64,000 bases of DNA from Pseudomonas putida. Lineage in GTDB: Bacteria; Pseudomonadota; Gammaproteobacteria; Pseudomonadales; Pseudomonadaceae. Positions 42,960 through 51,783 of the stretch are shown piece by piece (within the stretch, counting starts at the first letter, position 1; the number at the start of each line of letters is the position of its first letter). The DNA is taken from positions 3,348,001 through 3,412,000 of the forward strand of contig NZ_CP039371.1 of assembly GCF_005080685.1 (NCBI RefSeq), written 5' to 3'. The notes below the pieces were generated by a model, which had not been told where the DNA came from, did not search any database, and worked only from the letters and a program-made list of their open reading frames with translations. The translations under genes and the position numbers were made by a program.

Positions 42960-44201
42960 ATGGACCACTCACTCAAACCCTTGCGCTTGCCACTCGCCGC
43001 CCTGGCCGTGGTGGTGATCAGCGCTTGCGGCCGCACCCCCGACGCCGTGCAGGCTCCCGCCGCGCCCAAGGTGACCGTGGCCAAGGTCATCGAACAACCG
43101 ATCAACGAATGGGACGAATTCACCGGCCGTCTCGAAGCCCCTGAAACCGTCGAAGTGCGCCCACGGGTATCGGGCCAGATCGACCGTGTCGCCTTCACCG
43201 AAGGTGCCCAGGTCAACAAGGGCGACCTGCTGTTCCAGATCGACCCACGCCCGTTCCAGGCCGAGGTGCGTCGCCTCGAAGCCCAGTTGCAACAGGCCAA
43301 GGCCACTGCGATTCGTAGCGCCAATGAAGCCCGTCGCGGCGAGCGTCTTCGCGACAGCAACGCCATCTCCGCGGAACTCGCCGAATCGCGCAGCAGCGCC
43401 GCCGCCGAAGCCCGCGCCGGCGTCGATGCGATCCAGGCGCAACTGGACCTGGCCCGCCTGAACCTGAGCTTCACCCGCGTCACCGCGCCGATCAGTGGCC
43501 GCGTCAGCCGTGCCGAGTACACTGCCGGCAACATCGTCAGCGCCGACGTCACGCCGCTGACCAGCGTGGTTTCCACCGACAAGGTCTACGCCTACTTCGA
43601 TGCCGACGAACGCGTCTACCTGAAATACACCCAACTCGCCCGTGACGGCCAGCGCGGCCAGACCACCCCGGTGTACCTGGGCCTGACCAACGAAGCCGGC
43701 AACCCGCACCTGGGCCAGATGAACTTCGTCGACAACCAGGTCAACCCGCGCACCGGCACCATCCGTGGCCGCGCCGTGTTCGACAACCGCGACGGCCAGT
43801 TCACCCCCGGCCTGTATGCACGCCTGAAGCTGGTCGGCAGCGCCCAGTACGACGCCGTGCTGATCAACGACGAAGCCGTGGGCACCGACCTTGGCAAGAA
43901 GTTCGTGCTGGTCATGGACAAGGACAACACCGCCGCCTACCGCTCCGTGGAACTGGGGCCCAAGCTCGAAGGCCTGCGCATCGTGCGCAGCGGTCTGGCC
44001 AAGGACGACCGTATCGTCGTACGTGGCTTGCAACGGGTGCGCCCTGGCTCGGCTGTAACGCCGGAAGAAACGCCGATGGCCAGTGACGCCACCCTCGCCG
44101 CCCTCGCCCGCCAACGCCAGGCGTTGGAAGCCAGCAACCCGGCGCCTGCGGCCAACCGCACCACTGTGAATGTCGCCAGCGCCCAGGCGCCACGCGGTTA
44201 A
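42960..44201 (+). CDS. mexE: RND efflux periplasmic adaptor MexE
   Basis: The 413 residues from ATG 42960 (GGCGGAG site) match MexE in length. A lipobox (VVISAC, Cys23) anchors it to the inner membrane; lipoyl, alpha-hairpin (RRLEAQLQQAKAT...AQLDLARLNLSFT) and beta-barrel domains follow. It links MexF to OprN in a tripartite pump that exports phenicols, quinolones and trimethoprim in relatives. It is separated from mexF by 12 bp. Confidence 0.92.
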   Translation: MDHSLKPLRLPLAALAVVVISACGRTPDAVQAPAAPKVTVAKVIEQPINEWDEFTGRLEAPETVEVRPRVSGQIDRVAFTEGAQVNKGDLLFQIDPRPFQAEVRRLEAQLQQAKATAIRSANEARRGERLRDSNAISAELAESRSSAAAEARAGVDAIQAQLDLARLNLSFTRVTAPISGRVSRAEYTAGNIVSADVTPLTSVVSTDKVYAYFDADERVYLKYTQLARDGQRGQTTPVYLGLTNEAGNPHLGQMNFVDNQVNPRTGTIRGRAVFDNRDGQFTPGLYARLKLVGSAQYDAVLINDEAVGTDLGKKFVLVMDKDNTAAYRSVELGPKLEGLRIVRSGLAKDDRIVVRGLQRVRPGSAVTPEETPMASDATLAALARQRQALEASNPAPAANRTTVNVASAQAPRG

Positions 44202-44213
44202 GGGATCACTCCG

Positions 44214-47200
44214 ATGAACTTCTCGAAATTCTTCATAACCCGGCCGATCTTCGCCGCGGTGCTGTCGCTGATCCTGTTGATCGCGGGCTCCATCGCCCTG
44301 TTCAAATTGCCGATCAGCGAATACCCCGAAGTGGTCCCGCCGACTGTCGTGGTGCGCGCCAACTTCCCTGGCGCCAACCCCAAGGTCATCGGCGAAACCG
44401 TCGCCGCGCCGCTTGAGCAGGCCATCACCGGTGTCGAGAACATGCTCTACATGTCCTCGCAGTCCACCGCCGATGGCAAGCTGACGCTGACCATCACCTT
44501 CGCCCTGGGCACCGACCTGGACAACGCCCAGGTGCAGGTCCAGAACCGCGTGACCCGCACCCAGCCCAAGTTGCCCGAGGAAGTGACGCGTATCGGCATC
44601 ACCGTCGACAAGGCCTCGCCCGACCTGACCATGGTCGTGCACCTGACCTCGCCGGATAACCGCTATGACATGCTCTACCTCTCCAACTACGCCATCCTCA
44701 ACATCAAGGACGAGCTGGCACGCCTGGGCGGCGTCGGCGACGTGCAGTTGTTCGGCATGGGCGACTACTCGCTGCGCGTGTGGCTCGACCCGAACAAGAC
44801 CGCCTCGCGCAACCTGACCGCAAGCGATGTGGTCGCGGCCATTCGCGAACAGAACCGCCAGGTCGCCGCCGGCCAGCTGGGCGCACCGCCCGCGCCTGGC
44901 TCGACCAGCTTCCAACTCTCGATCAATACCCAGGGCCGCCTGGTCAACGAGGAAGAGTTCGAGAACATCATCATCCGTGCCGGTGCCGACGGCGAGATCA
45001 CTCGCCTGAAGGACATCGCCCGGGTCGAGCTGGGCTCCAGCCAATACGCCCTGCGCTCGCTGCTGAACAACCAGCCGGCAGTGGCCATCCCGATCTTCCA
45101 GCGCCCTGGCTCCAACGCCATCGAGATCTCCGATGAAGTGCGGGCGAAAATGGCCGAGCTGAAAAAGGACTTCCCCGAAGGGATGGACTACAGCATCGTC
45201 TATGACCCGACCATCTTCGTCCGTGGCTCGATCGAAGCCGTGGTGCACACGCTGTTCGAGGCACTGGTGCTGGTGGTGCTGGTGGTGATCCTGTTCCTGC
45301 AGACCTGGCGCGCCTCGATCATCCCGCTGATGGCCGTACCGGTATCGCTGATCGGTACCTTCGCGGTGATGCACCTGTTCGGCTTCTCGCTCAATGCCTT
45401 GTCGTTGTTCGGACTGGTGCTGGCCATCGGTATCGTGGTGGATGACGCCATCGTCGTGGTGGAGAACGTCGAGCGTAATATCGGCCTGGGCCTGAAACCG
45501 CTCGAAGCCACGCAAAAGGCCATGGGCGAGGTCACCGGGCCGATCATCGCCACCGCCCTGGTGCTGTGCGCGGTATTCGTGCCTGCGGCGTTCATTTCCG
45601 GCCTCACCGGGCAGTTCTACAAGCAGTTCGCCCTGACCATCGCGATTTCCACGGTAATCTCGGCTTTCAACTCGCTGACACTGTCGCCTGCGTTGGCCGC
45701 CGTGCTCCTCAAGGAACACCATGCGCCGAAGGATCGCTTCTCGCGGCTCCTGGAAAAACTGCTGGGTAGCTGGCTGTTCGCGCCGTTCAACCGCTTCTTC
45801 GATCGCGCTTCGAACCGCTACGTCGGCGGCGTGCGCCGCGTCATCCGCTCCAGTGGCATCGCCCTGTTCGTCTATGCCGGGCTGATGGGCCTGACCTACC
45901 TGGGCTTCTCGTCCACCCCGACCGGGTTCGTGCCAGCCCAGGACAAGCAATACCTGGTGGCCTTCGCCCAGTTGCCGGACGCCGCGAGCCTCGACCGCAC
46001 CGAGGCGGTGATCAAGCGCATGAGCGAGATCGCCCTCAAGCAACCGGGTGTCGCCGATTCGGTCGCCTTCCCGGGCCTGTCCATCAACGGTTTCACCAAC
46101 AGCCCCAACAGCGGCATCGTGTTCACCCCGCTCAAGCCGTTCGACGAGCGCAAGGATCCGAGCCAGTCGGCAGCGGCCATCGCCGCAGCACTGAACGCCC
46201 AATTTGCTGACATCCAGGACGCCTACATCGCGATCTTCCCGCCGCCGCCCGTACAAGGCCTTGGCACCATCGGCGGTTTCCGCCTGCAGATCGAGGACCG
46301 TGGCAACCTGGGCTACGAAGCGCTGTACAAAGAGACCCAGAACATCATCGCCAAGAGCCACAACGTGCCGGAACTGGCAGGTCTGTTCACCAGCTACCAG
46401 GTCAACGTTCCGCAGGTCGATGCGGCCATTGACCGGGAGAAGGCCAAGACCCACGGCGTGGCGATCACCGACATCTTCGACACCCTGCAGGTCTACCTGG
46501 GTTCGCTGTACACCAACGACTTCAACCGCTTTGGCCGTACCTACCAGGTCAACGTCCAGGCCGAGCAGCAGTTCCGTCTCGACGCCGAGCAGATCGGCCA
46601 GTTGAAGGTGCGCAACAACCTTGGCGAGATGATCCCGCTGGCGACCTTCCTCAAGGTCAGCGACACCTCGGGGCCGGACCGCGTGATGCACTACAACGGC
46701 TTCATCACCGCTGAAATCAACGGTGCGGCCGCCCCTGGCTACAGCTCCGGCCAAGCCGAGGCTGCGATCGAGAAGCTGCTGAAACAGGAACTGCCCAACG
46801 GCATGACGTTCGAGTGGACTGACCTGACCTACCAGCAGATCCTCTCGGGCAATACCGCCCTGCTGGTGTTCCCGCTGTGCGTACTGCTGGCCTTCCTGGT
46901 GCTGGCTGCCCAGTACGAGAGCTGGAGCCTGCCATTGGCGGTGATCCTGATCGTGCCGATGACCCTGCTGTCGGCCATCACCGGTGTCATCGTCTCCGGT
47001 GGCGACAACAACATCTTCACCCAGATCGGCCTGATCGTCCTGGTGGGCCTGGCGTGCAAGAACGCGATCCTGATCGTCGAGTTCGCCAAGGACGAGCAAG
47101 CCAAGGGCCTCGACCCACTGGCTGCGGTACTGGAAGCCTGCCGCCTGCGTTTGCGGCCGATCCTGATGACCTCGATCGCCTTCATCATGGGCGTGGTACC

Positions 47201-47393
47201 GCTGGTGTTCTCCTCCGGTGCCGGCTCGGAAATGCGCCACGCCATGGGTGTGGCGGTGTTCTCGGGGATGATCGGCGTGACCGTGTTCGGCCTGTTCCTG
47301 ACCCCCGTGTTCTTCTTCCTGATCCGCCGTTTCGTGGAGCGTCGCCAGGCCCGCAAGGCCGCGTCCGCGCCATCGCTGGAGAGCCACGCATGA
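44214..47393 (+). CDS. mexF: RND efflux transporter MexF
   Basis: The 1,059 residues of the HAE1-RND family have 12 membrane helices, two large periplasmic loops and the proton-relay motif in LFGLVLAIGIVVDDAIVVVENVER. The start MNFSKFFITRPIFAAVLSL is characteristic of MexF. Substrate and proton antiport occur across the inner membrane. The stop overlaps the oprN start. Confidence 0.94.
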   Translation: MNFSKFFITRPIFAAVLSLILLIAGSIALFKLPISEYPEVVPPTVVVRANFPGANPKVIGETVAAPLEQAITGVENMLYMSSQSTADGKLTLTITFALGTDLDNAQVQVQNRVTRTQPKLPEEVTRIGITVDKASPDLTMVVHLTSPDNRYDMLYLSNYAILNIKDELARLGGVGDVQLFGMGDYSLRVWLDPNKTASRNLTASDVVAAIREQNRQVAAGQLGAPPAPGSTSFQLSINTQGRLVNEEEFENIIIRAGADGEITRLKDIARVELGSSQYALRSLLNNQPAVAIPIFQRPGSNAIEISDEVRAKMAELKKDFPEGMDYSIVYDPTIFVRGSIEAVVHTLFEALVLVVLVVILFLQTWRASIIPLMAVPVSLIGTFAVMHLFGFSLNALSLFGLVLAIGIVVDDAIVVVENVERNIGLGLKPLEATQKAMGEVTGPIIATALVLCAVFVPAAFISGLTGQFYKQFALTIAISTVISAFNSLTLSPALAAVLLKEHHAPKDRFSRLLEKLLGSWLFAPFNRFFDRASNRYVGGVRRVIRSSGIALFVYAGLMGLTYLGFSSTPTGFVPAQDKQYLVAFAQLPDAASLDRTEAVIKRMSEIALKQPGVADSVAFPGLSINGFTNSPNSGIVFTPLKPFDERKDPSQSAAAIAAALNAQFADIQDAYIAIFPPPPVQGLGTIGGFRLQIEDRGNLGYEALYKETQNIIAKSHNVPELAGLFTSYQVNVPQVDAAIDREKAKTHGVAITDIFDTLQVYLGSLYTNDFNRFGRTYQVNVQAEQQFRLDAEQIGQLKVRNNLGEMIPLATFLKVSDTSGPDRVMHYNGFITAEINGAAAPGYSSGQAEAAIEKLLKQELPNGMTFEWTDLTYQQILSGNTALLVFPLCVLLAFLVLAAQYESWSLPLAVILIVPMTLLSAITGVIVSGGDNNIFTQIGLIVLVGLACKNAILIVEFAKDEQAKGLDPLAAVLEACRLRLRPILMTSIAFIMGVVPLVFSSGAGSEMRHAMGVAVFSGMIGVTVFGLFLTPVFFFLIRRFVERRQARKAASAPSLESHA

Positions 47394-48805
47394 ACCTGCT
47401 CAAACCCCTGACCCCGAGCCTGCTGGCCCTGGCCCTGGCGGCCTGTGCGGTGGGCCCGGACTACCAGGCGCCGGCCACCGAGCCGGCCAGCCTGGGCAGC
47501 GATGCCCAGGCCAAGGCCTTCGACCGCAGCCGTTTCGAGAGCATCTGGTGGAAGCAGTTCGACGACCCGGTGCTGAACCAGTTGGTGCAGGCATCGCTGG
47601 ACGGCAACCGCGACCTGCGCGTGGCATTCGCCCGGCTCAAGTCGGCGCGGGCGATCCGCGAGGACGCCGAGAACGACACCTTCCCGGTGGTCACCAGCCG
47701 CGCCAGCAGCGAAGTGGGCAAGGGCCAGGTGCCGGGGCAGACCGAGCAACGGGTCAACAGCGAGCGCTACGACCTGGGCCTGGACATGGCCTGGGAACTC
47801 GACCTGTTTGGCCGTATCCAGCGCCAGATCGAAGCCAGCGAAGCCCAGGAAGCGGCCGCCCAGGCCGATCTGCAACAGTTGCAGGTCAGCCTGATCGCCG
47901 AGCTGGTCGATGCCTATGGGCAACTGCGTGGCGCGCAATTGCGTGAACAGATTGCCGTAGCCAACCTCAAGACCCAGCAGGAATCGCGCAACATCACTGT
48001 GACCCTGCGCGATGCGGGGGTCGGCAACGAACTCGACGTGGTCCGCGCCGATGCTCGCCTGGCGGGTGTCGAGGCCACCGTACCGCAATTGCAGGCCGAG
48101 CAGGTGCGCGCCCGCAACCGCATCGCCACCCTGCTCGGCCAACGCCCGGACGCCCTGAGCGTGGACCTGTCGCCCAAGGCCCTGCCGGCCATCGCCAAGG
48201 CCTTGCCGGTGGGCGATCCCGGCGAACTGTTGCGCCGCCGCCCGGACATCCGCAGCGCCGAACGCCAGTTGGCCGCTGCCACCGCCAACGTTGGCGTGGC
48301 GACCGCCGACCTGTTCCCACGGGTCAGCCTCAGCGGCTTCCTTGGTTTCACTGCCGCGCGCGGCTCGCAGATTGGCTCGTCGGCGGCCAACGCCTGGTCG
48401 CTGGGCCCAAGCATCACCTGGGCGGCCTTCGACCTGGGCAGCGTGCGGGCCCGCCTGCGCGGCGCCAAGGCCGATGCCGACGGCGCCCTGGCCAACTACG
48501 AGCAGCAGGTGCTGCTGGCGCTGGAAGAGTCGGCCAATGCCTTCAGCGACTACGGCAAGACCCAGCAGCGGCTGCTTTCGCTGATGCGTCAGAGCGATGC
48601 CAGCCGCAAGGCGGCGGAACTCGCTTCGGTGCGCTACCGCGAAGGCACGGTCGACTACCTGGTACTGCTCGATGCCGAGCGCGAACGCCTGGGCGCCGAA
48701 GATGCCCAGGCCCAGGGCGAGGTCGAGTTGTATCGCGGGATCGTCGCCATCTACAAGGCCTTGGGCGGTGGCCGGCAGCCTGAGACGGTGGCCAGCGCGC
48801 ACTGA
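47390..48805 (+). CDS. oprN: Outer-membrane efflux channel OprN
   Basis: The 471 residues are a TolC/OprM-type lipoprotein. The lipobox LAAC is at Cys19, followed by the signature CAVGPDY and two OEP repeats (WELDLFGRIQRQIEASEAQ and YRIGTVDYLVLLDAER-like). It forms the trimeric exit duct of the MexEF pump. The overlap with mexF (ATGA) couples their translation. A terminator follows. Confidence 0.93.
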   Translation: MNLLKPLTPSLLALALAACAVGPDYQAPATEPASLGSDAQAKAFDRSRFESIWWKQFDDPVLNQLVQASLDGNRDLRVAFARLKSARAIREDAENDTFPVVTSRASSEVGKGQVPGQTEQRVNSERYDLGLDMAWELDLFGRIQRQIEASEAQEAAAQADLQQLQVSLIAELVDAYGQLRGAQLREQIAVANLKTQQESRNITVTLRDAGVGNELDVVRADARLAGVEATVPQLQAEQVRARNRIATLLGQRPDALSVDLSPKALPAIAKALPVGDPGELLRRRPDIRSAERQLAAATANVGVATADLFPRVSLSGFLGFTAARGSQIGSSAANAWSLGPSITWAAFDLGSVRARLRGAKADADGALANYEQQVLLALEESANAFSDYGKTQQRLLSLMRQSDASRKAAELASVRYREGTVDYLVLLDAERERLGAEDAQAQGEVELYRGIVAIYKALGGGRQPETVASAH

Positions 48806-48844
48806 TTCAACGACTCCTTTGGTTGGCTCCTCCCCCAACCGTTT

Positions 48845-48893
48845 GCCCCGCACGGCTTTGCCTCATTGGTACTGCTCTGCGGGGCTTTTTTTT
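48845..48893 (+). terminator. Rho-independent terminator after oprN
   Basis: GCCCCGCA (48845) pairs with TGCGGGGC (48878-48885) and is followed by eight T. The 25-base loop is long, but the stem and T-run are clear. Confidence 0.85.
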
Positions 48894-49045
48894 GGGTTCT
48901 TCATGGATTGTCGGGGAGCTGGCTTGGCATTGGATTGGGCACGATCCATTTTAGAACCGTTTTTGCAGTAACGATCCGACCACGCAACTTGCAGGCCAAA
49001 GCATTCTGCCCCAAGCTCTGCCCTTCCCCCGCCACGGACCGCCCG

Positions 49046-50101
49046 ATGCCCAGACGCCAGCGCTACCTGATCGCCCTGCTGCTGCTGATCCTGGTATTGG
49101 CCGCGATCGTCTACGTGCGCCGAACTCCGCAAGCGGTGGCCCCCAGCCTGCCGCCGCACAGCTATGCCAAAGCCCTGCGCCAAGCCCACGATGGCCTGCC
49201 GGGCGCGGCCCGAGTGCTGTACCAACAGTTGCAGCGCGAGGACCTCACCGCCATCCGCCGCGCCGCACTGTACGCCGAACTGCCCAACTATCCCTCGCCA
49301 CAAGCCTTGAAACTGGCGCGTCATGACCTGGAAAACGATGATCCGTTGGTCCGCCGGGCCGCCATCGCCAGCGTCCGCCGGCTGCTGCCCGCCGCGCAAC
49401 GCAGCCTGGTTCTGGGGCCGTTGCTCGATGACGAGGACCAGTCCGTGCGCTTTGCTGCGGTCGATGCCCTGCTCGGGCTCGACCCAGATGCCATCGGCCT
49501 GTACTTCGGGCCGCTGCAAAGTGCGCTGGAGCAGTATCAGCAGGCGTTGGAGCAGCAACCTGACGATGCACAGGCGCAAGTACACCTGGCGCGCCTGTAC
49601 CTGCATGAGAACGACTACACGCAAGCCGCGCAGGCGCTGCAACGCAGCCTGCAGATGGCTCCGGAAAACCTCGCTGCATTGGCGACCCAGGTTCGCCTGC
49701 TCGAACGCCAGGGCCAACACGACGCGTCCCGCCAGGTCCTGGCCAAGGCTCTGGCTCTACGCCCGGACTCGGCGTTCCTGCAATACGAACTGGGGCTCTG
49801 GCTCAATCGTCATCAACAACCCGAATATGCGCTGCTGGCATTGTCCCGTGCCGTTGAACTGGAACCGGAAAACCCTGACTACCGCTACACGCTGGCGGTC
49901 ACCCTGCACGCCCTGGAGCAGGTCGACGCGGCGCAGAAGCAACTGGAGACCCTGCTCAGCCGCCAGCCCGCCAATCGGCGGGCGCGTGTACTGCTGATTC
50001 AGTACTGGAAAGAAACCGGCCAACTGCAGAATGTCCAGGTGCTGCTGGCCGAGCTGGAGCAGCAGAACCCGGATGATCCGGTGCTTCAACAAGGTTTATA
50101 G
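49046..50101 (+). CDS. Membrane-anchored HEAT/TPR repeat protein
   Basis: The 351 residues from ATG 49046 have a single N-terminal membrane helix (YLIALLLLILVLAAIVYV). A HEAT-like segment follows (DDPLVRRAAIASVRRLLP, DDEDQSVRFAAVDALLG), then at least four TPR units from about residue 160 (PDDAQAQVHLARLYLHENDYTQAAQALQRSL). It has no catalytic motif, so it probably serves as a scaffold in the periplasm. An upstream in-frame extension to 48866 covers the oprN terminator and is rejected. Confidence 0.85.
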   Translation: MPRRQRYLIALLLLILVLAAIVYVRRTPQAVAPSLPPHSYAKALRQAHDGLPGAARVLYQQLQREDLTAIRRAALYAELPNYPSPQALKLARHDLENDDPLVRRAAIASVRRLLPAAQRSLVLGPLLDDEDQSVRFAAVDALLGLDPDAIGLYFGPLQSALEQYQQALEQQPDDAQAQVHLARLYLHENDYTQAAQALQRSLQMAPENLAALATQVRLLERQGQHDASRQVLAKALALRPDSAFLQYELGLWLNRHQQPEYALLALSRAVELEPENPDYRYTLAVTLHALEQVDAAQKQLETLLSRQPANRRARVLLIQYWKETGQLQNVQVLLAELEQQNPDDPVLQQGL

Positions 50102-50181
50102 GAAAAACCTCAAATAGGTTGAACCCCTGCATGAGGTGGTCAGTCCAGTGGGTATCGGATACCAGCCACAGGAGCTTCACC

Positions 50182-51780
50182 TTGGCCAGTTCGTTATCGA
50201 CAGACGAACGTGCCTTGATTCTGGCACCCACCGGGGTGGCCACGCAGACGTCGGCCATCCTGGCGTCGGTGGGCATCGAGTGCTTGTGCGCGCCCGATGC
50301 GGCCACCATGGGGGCTCGGCTCGGTGAAGGTGCCGGCGTGGCGATCATCGATACACGTACACTGCATCGAGGGCCCTGCGCAGGTCTGCAGGACTTCATC
50401 GCACAGCAGCCAAGTTGGTCGGATCTCCCTGTACTGCTGTTGAATGACCCGGCAGCGCTCGGGCCACCGCAACCCTGGCTGGGCAACGTGGTCATGCTCG
50501 ACACCCCGTTCGACGGCGCGAGGATGTTGCCGTTGATCGACGTCGCCCTGCGCTCCCGGCGCCGTCAGTACCAGACACGCGATGCCCTGCAGGATCTACA
50601 ACGACGCCTGCACACCGCCGGTAGCGAACCGAATGCGACCGAACGGGCACTTCGCCAGACCCAGAAGATGGACGCCATCGGCCAGTTGGCCGCAGGCGTT
50701 GCCCACGACTTCAACAACTTGTTGACCAGCATTGGCGGCAGTTTCGAGCTGATCGACCGGCGCCTGCGGCAAGGCCGTGCCGAGGGCTTGGATAGCGTGC
50801 TGCATAGGGGCCAGGAGGCTGTCGGTCGCGCGGCCCGCCTCACCCACCGTCTGTTGGCGTTTTCCTCGCGGCAGTCGCTGGCCAAGCAACGCGTCGATCT
50901 GCGCCCTTTACTCGATGTGCAACGCCTACAAGCACAATTGAGCCAGCATGTGCAGTTGACCCTGCAACTGACCGACGACCTCTGGCCGGTGACAGCTGAC
51001 GAAAGCCAGTTGCGCGAGGCGCTCGACAACCTGCTGCAAAACGCCTGTGAAGCCATGCCCAACGGCGGCGTGTTGCGCATCGAGGCGGACAATCGGCAGA
51101 TCGCACTGCAGCGCTGGGACGACACCGGTTTGCCGCAGGGCGACTATCTCTGCCTGAGCATCATCGATGATGGCCAGGGGATGTCGCAGGTCACCCTGGA
51201 GCATGCCTTCGAACCGTTTTTCAGCACCAAGCCGGTCGGCCAGGGCATCGGTCTGGGGTTATCGATGGTCTATGGCTTCAGCCGACAATCCCAAGGCCAT
51301 GTAGCGCTGCATAGCCGCATCGGCCATGGCACCCAGGTCGATCTTTACCTGCCCCGACACCTCGGTGAAGCGGCCTCGCCGCCCCCCCGGTCGGCTGGGC
51401 CACGGCAGGTCAAGGGTCGGCATGTACTGCTGGTGGAAGACGACGCGCATGTCCGCCAACTGCTTTGCCAGACGCTCAACGAAGCGGGTTTCGTCTGCCA
51501 GAGCCGCTGCGATGCCAGCGCGGCGTTGCAAGTGCTGCGCTCGTCCCAAGCGGTCGACCTGCTGTTGAGCGATGTCGGCCTGCCCGGCATGAACGGCCGG
51601 CAACTGGCCGAAATCGCCCGCACCGTGCGTCCGCATTTGCCGGTGCTGTTCATTACCGGCTATGCGGAAACCGCCATGGCCCGCGAAGCGTTCCTGGCGC
51701 CGGGCATGCAGTTGATCTGCAAGCCGTTCGAGCTCAAGCAATTGCAGGAGCAGGTCGCGCACATGCTCGGTGCTGGCTGA
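50182..51780 (+). CDS. Hybrid histidine kinase with C-terminal receiver
   Basis: The best-supported start is TTG 50182 (AGGAG seven bases upstream), giving 532 residues; ATG 50119 is possible but lacks a site. An N-terminal degenerate receiver-like domain (to about 120) is followed by a kinase core (H-box GVAHDFNNLL, N-box NLLQNACEAM, G-boxes DDGQGM and GIGLGLSM), then a receiver with Asp in LLLSDVGLPGMNG and Lys in ICKPFE. There is no membrane segment, so it is a cytosolic sensor. It is convergent with a related kinase 3 bp away. Confidence 0.88.
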   Translation: MASSLSTDERALILAPTGVATQTSAILASVGIECLCAPDAATMGARLGEGAGVAIIDTRTLHRGPCAGLQDFIAQQPSWSDLPVLLLNDPAALGPPQPWLGNVVMLDTPFDGARMLPLIDVALRSRRRQYQTRDALQDLQRRLHTAGSEPNATERALRQTQKMDAIGQLAAGVAHDFNNLLTSIGGSFELIDRRLRQGRAEGLDSVLHRGQEAVGRAARLTHRLLAFSSRQSLAKQRVDLRPLLDVQRLQAQLSQHVQLTLQLTDDLWPVTADESQLREALDNLLQNACEAMPNGGVLRIEADNRQIALQRWDDTGLPQGDYLCLSIIDDGQGMSQVTLEHAFEPFFSTKPVGQGIGLGLSMVYGFSRQSQGHVALHSRIGHGTQVDLYLPRHLGEAASPPPRSAGPRQVKGRHVLLVEDDAHVRQLLCQTLNEAGFVCQSRCDASAALQVLRSSQAVDLLLSDVGLPGMNGRQLAEIARTVRPHLPVLFITGYAETAMAREAFLAPGMQLICKPFELKQLQEQVAHMLGAG

Positions 51781-51783
51781 ACC

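Noticed and set aside
42969..47387. 1,472-codon open frame on the minus strand opposite mexE and mexF
   Set aside because: Antisense shadow of two well-recognised pump genes; its composition is abnormal (His, Gln, Gly rich) and no domain is visible.
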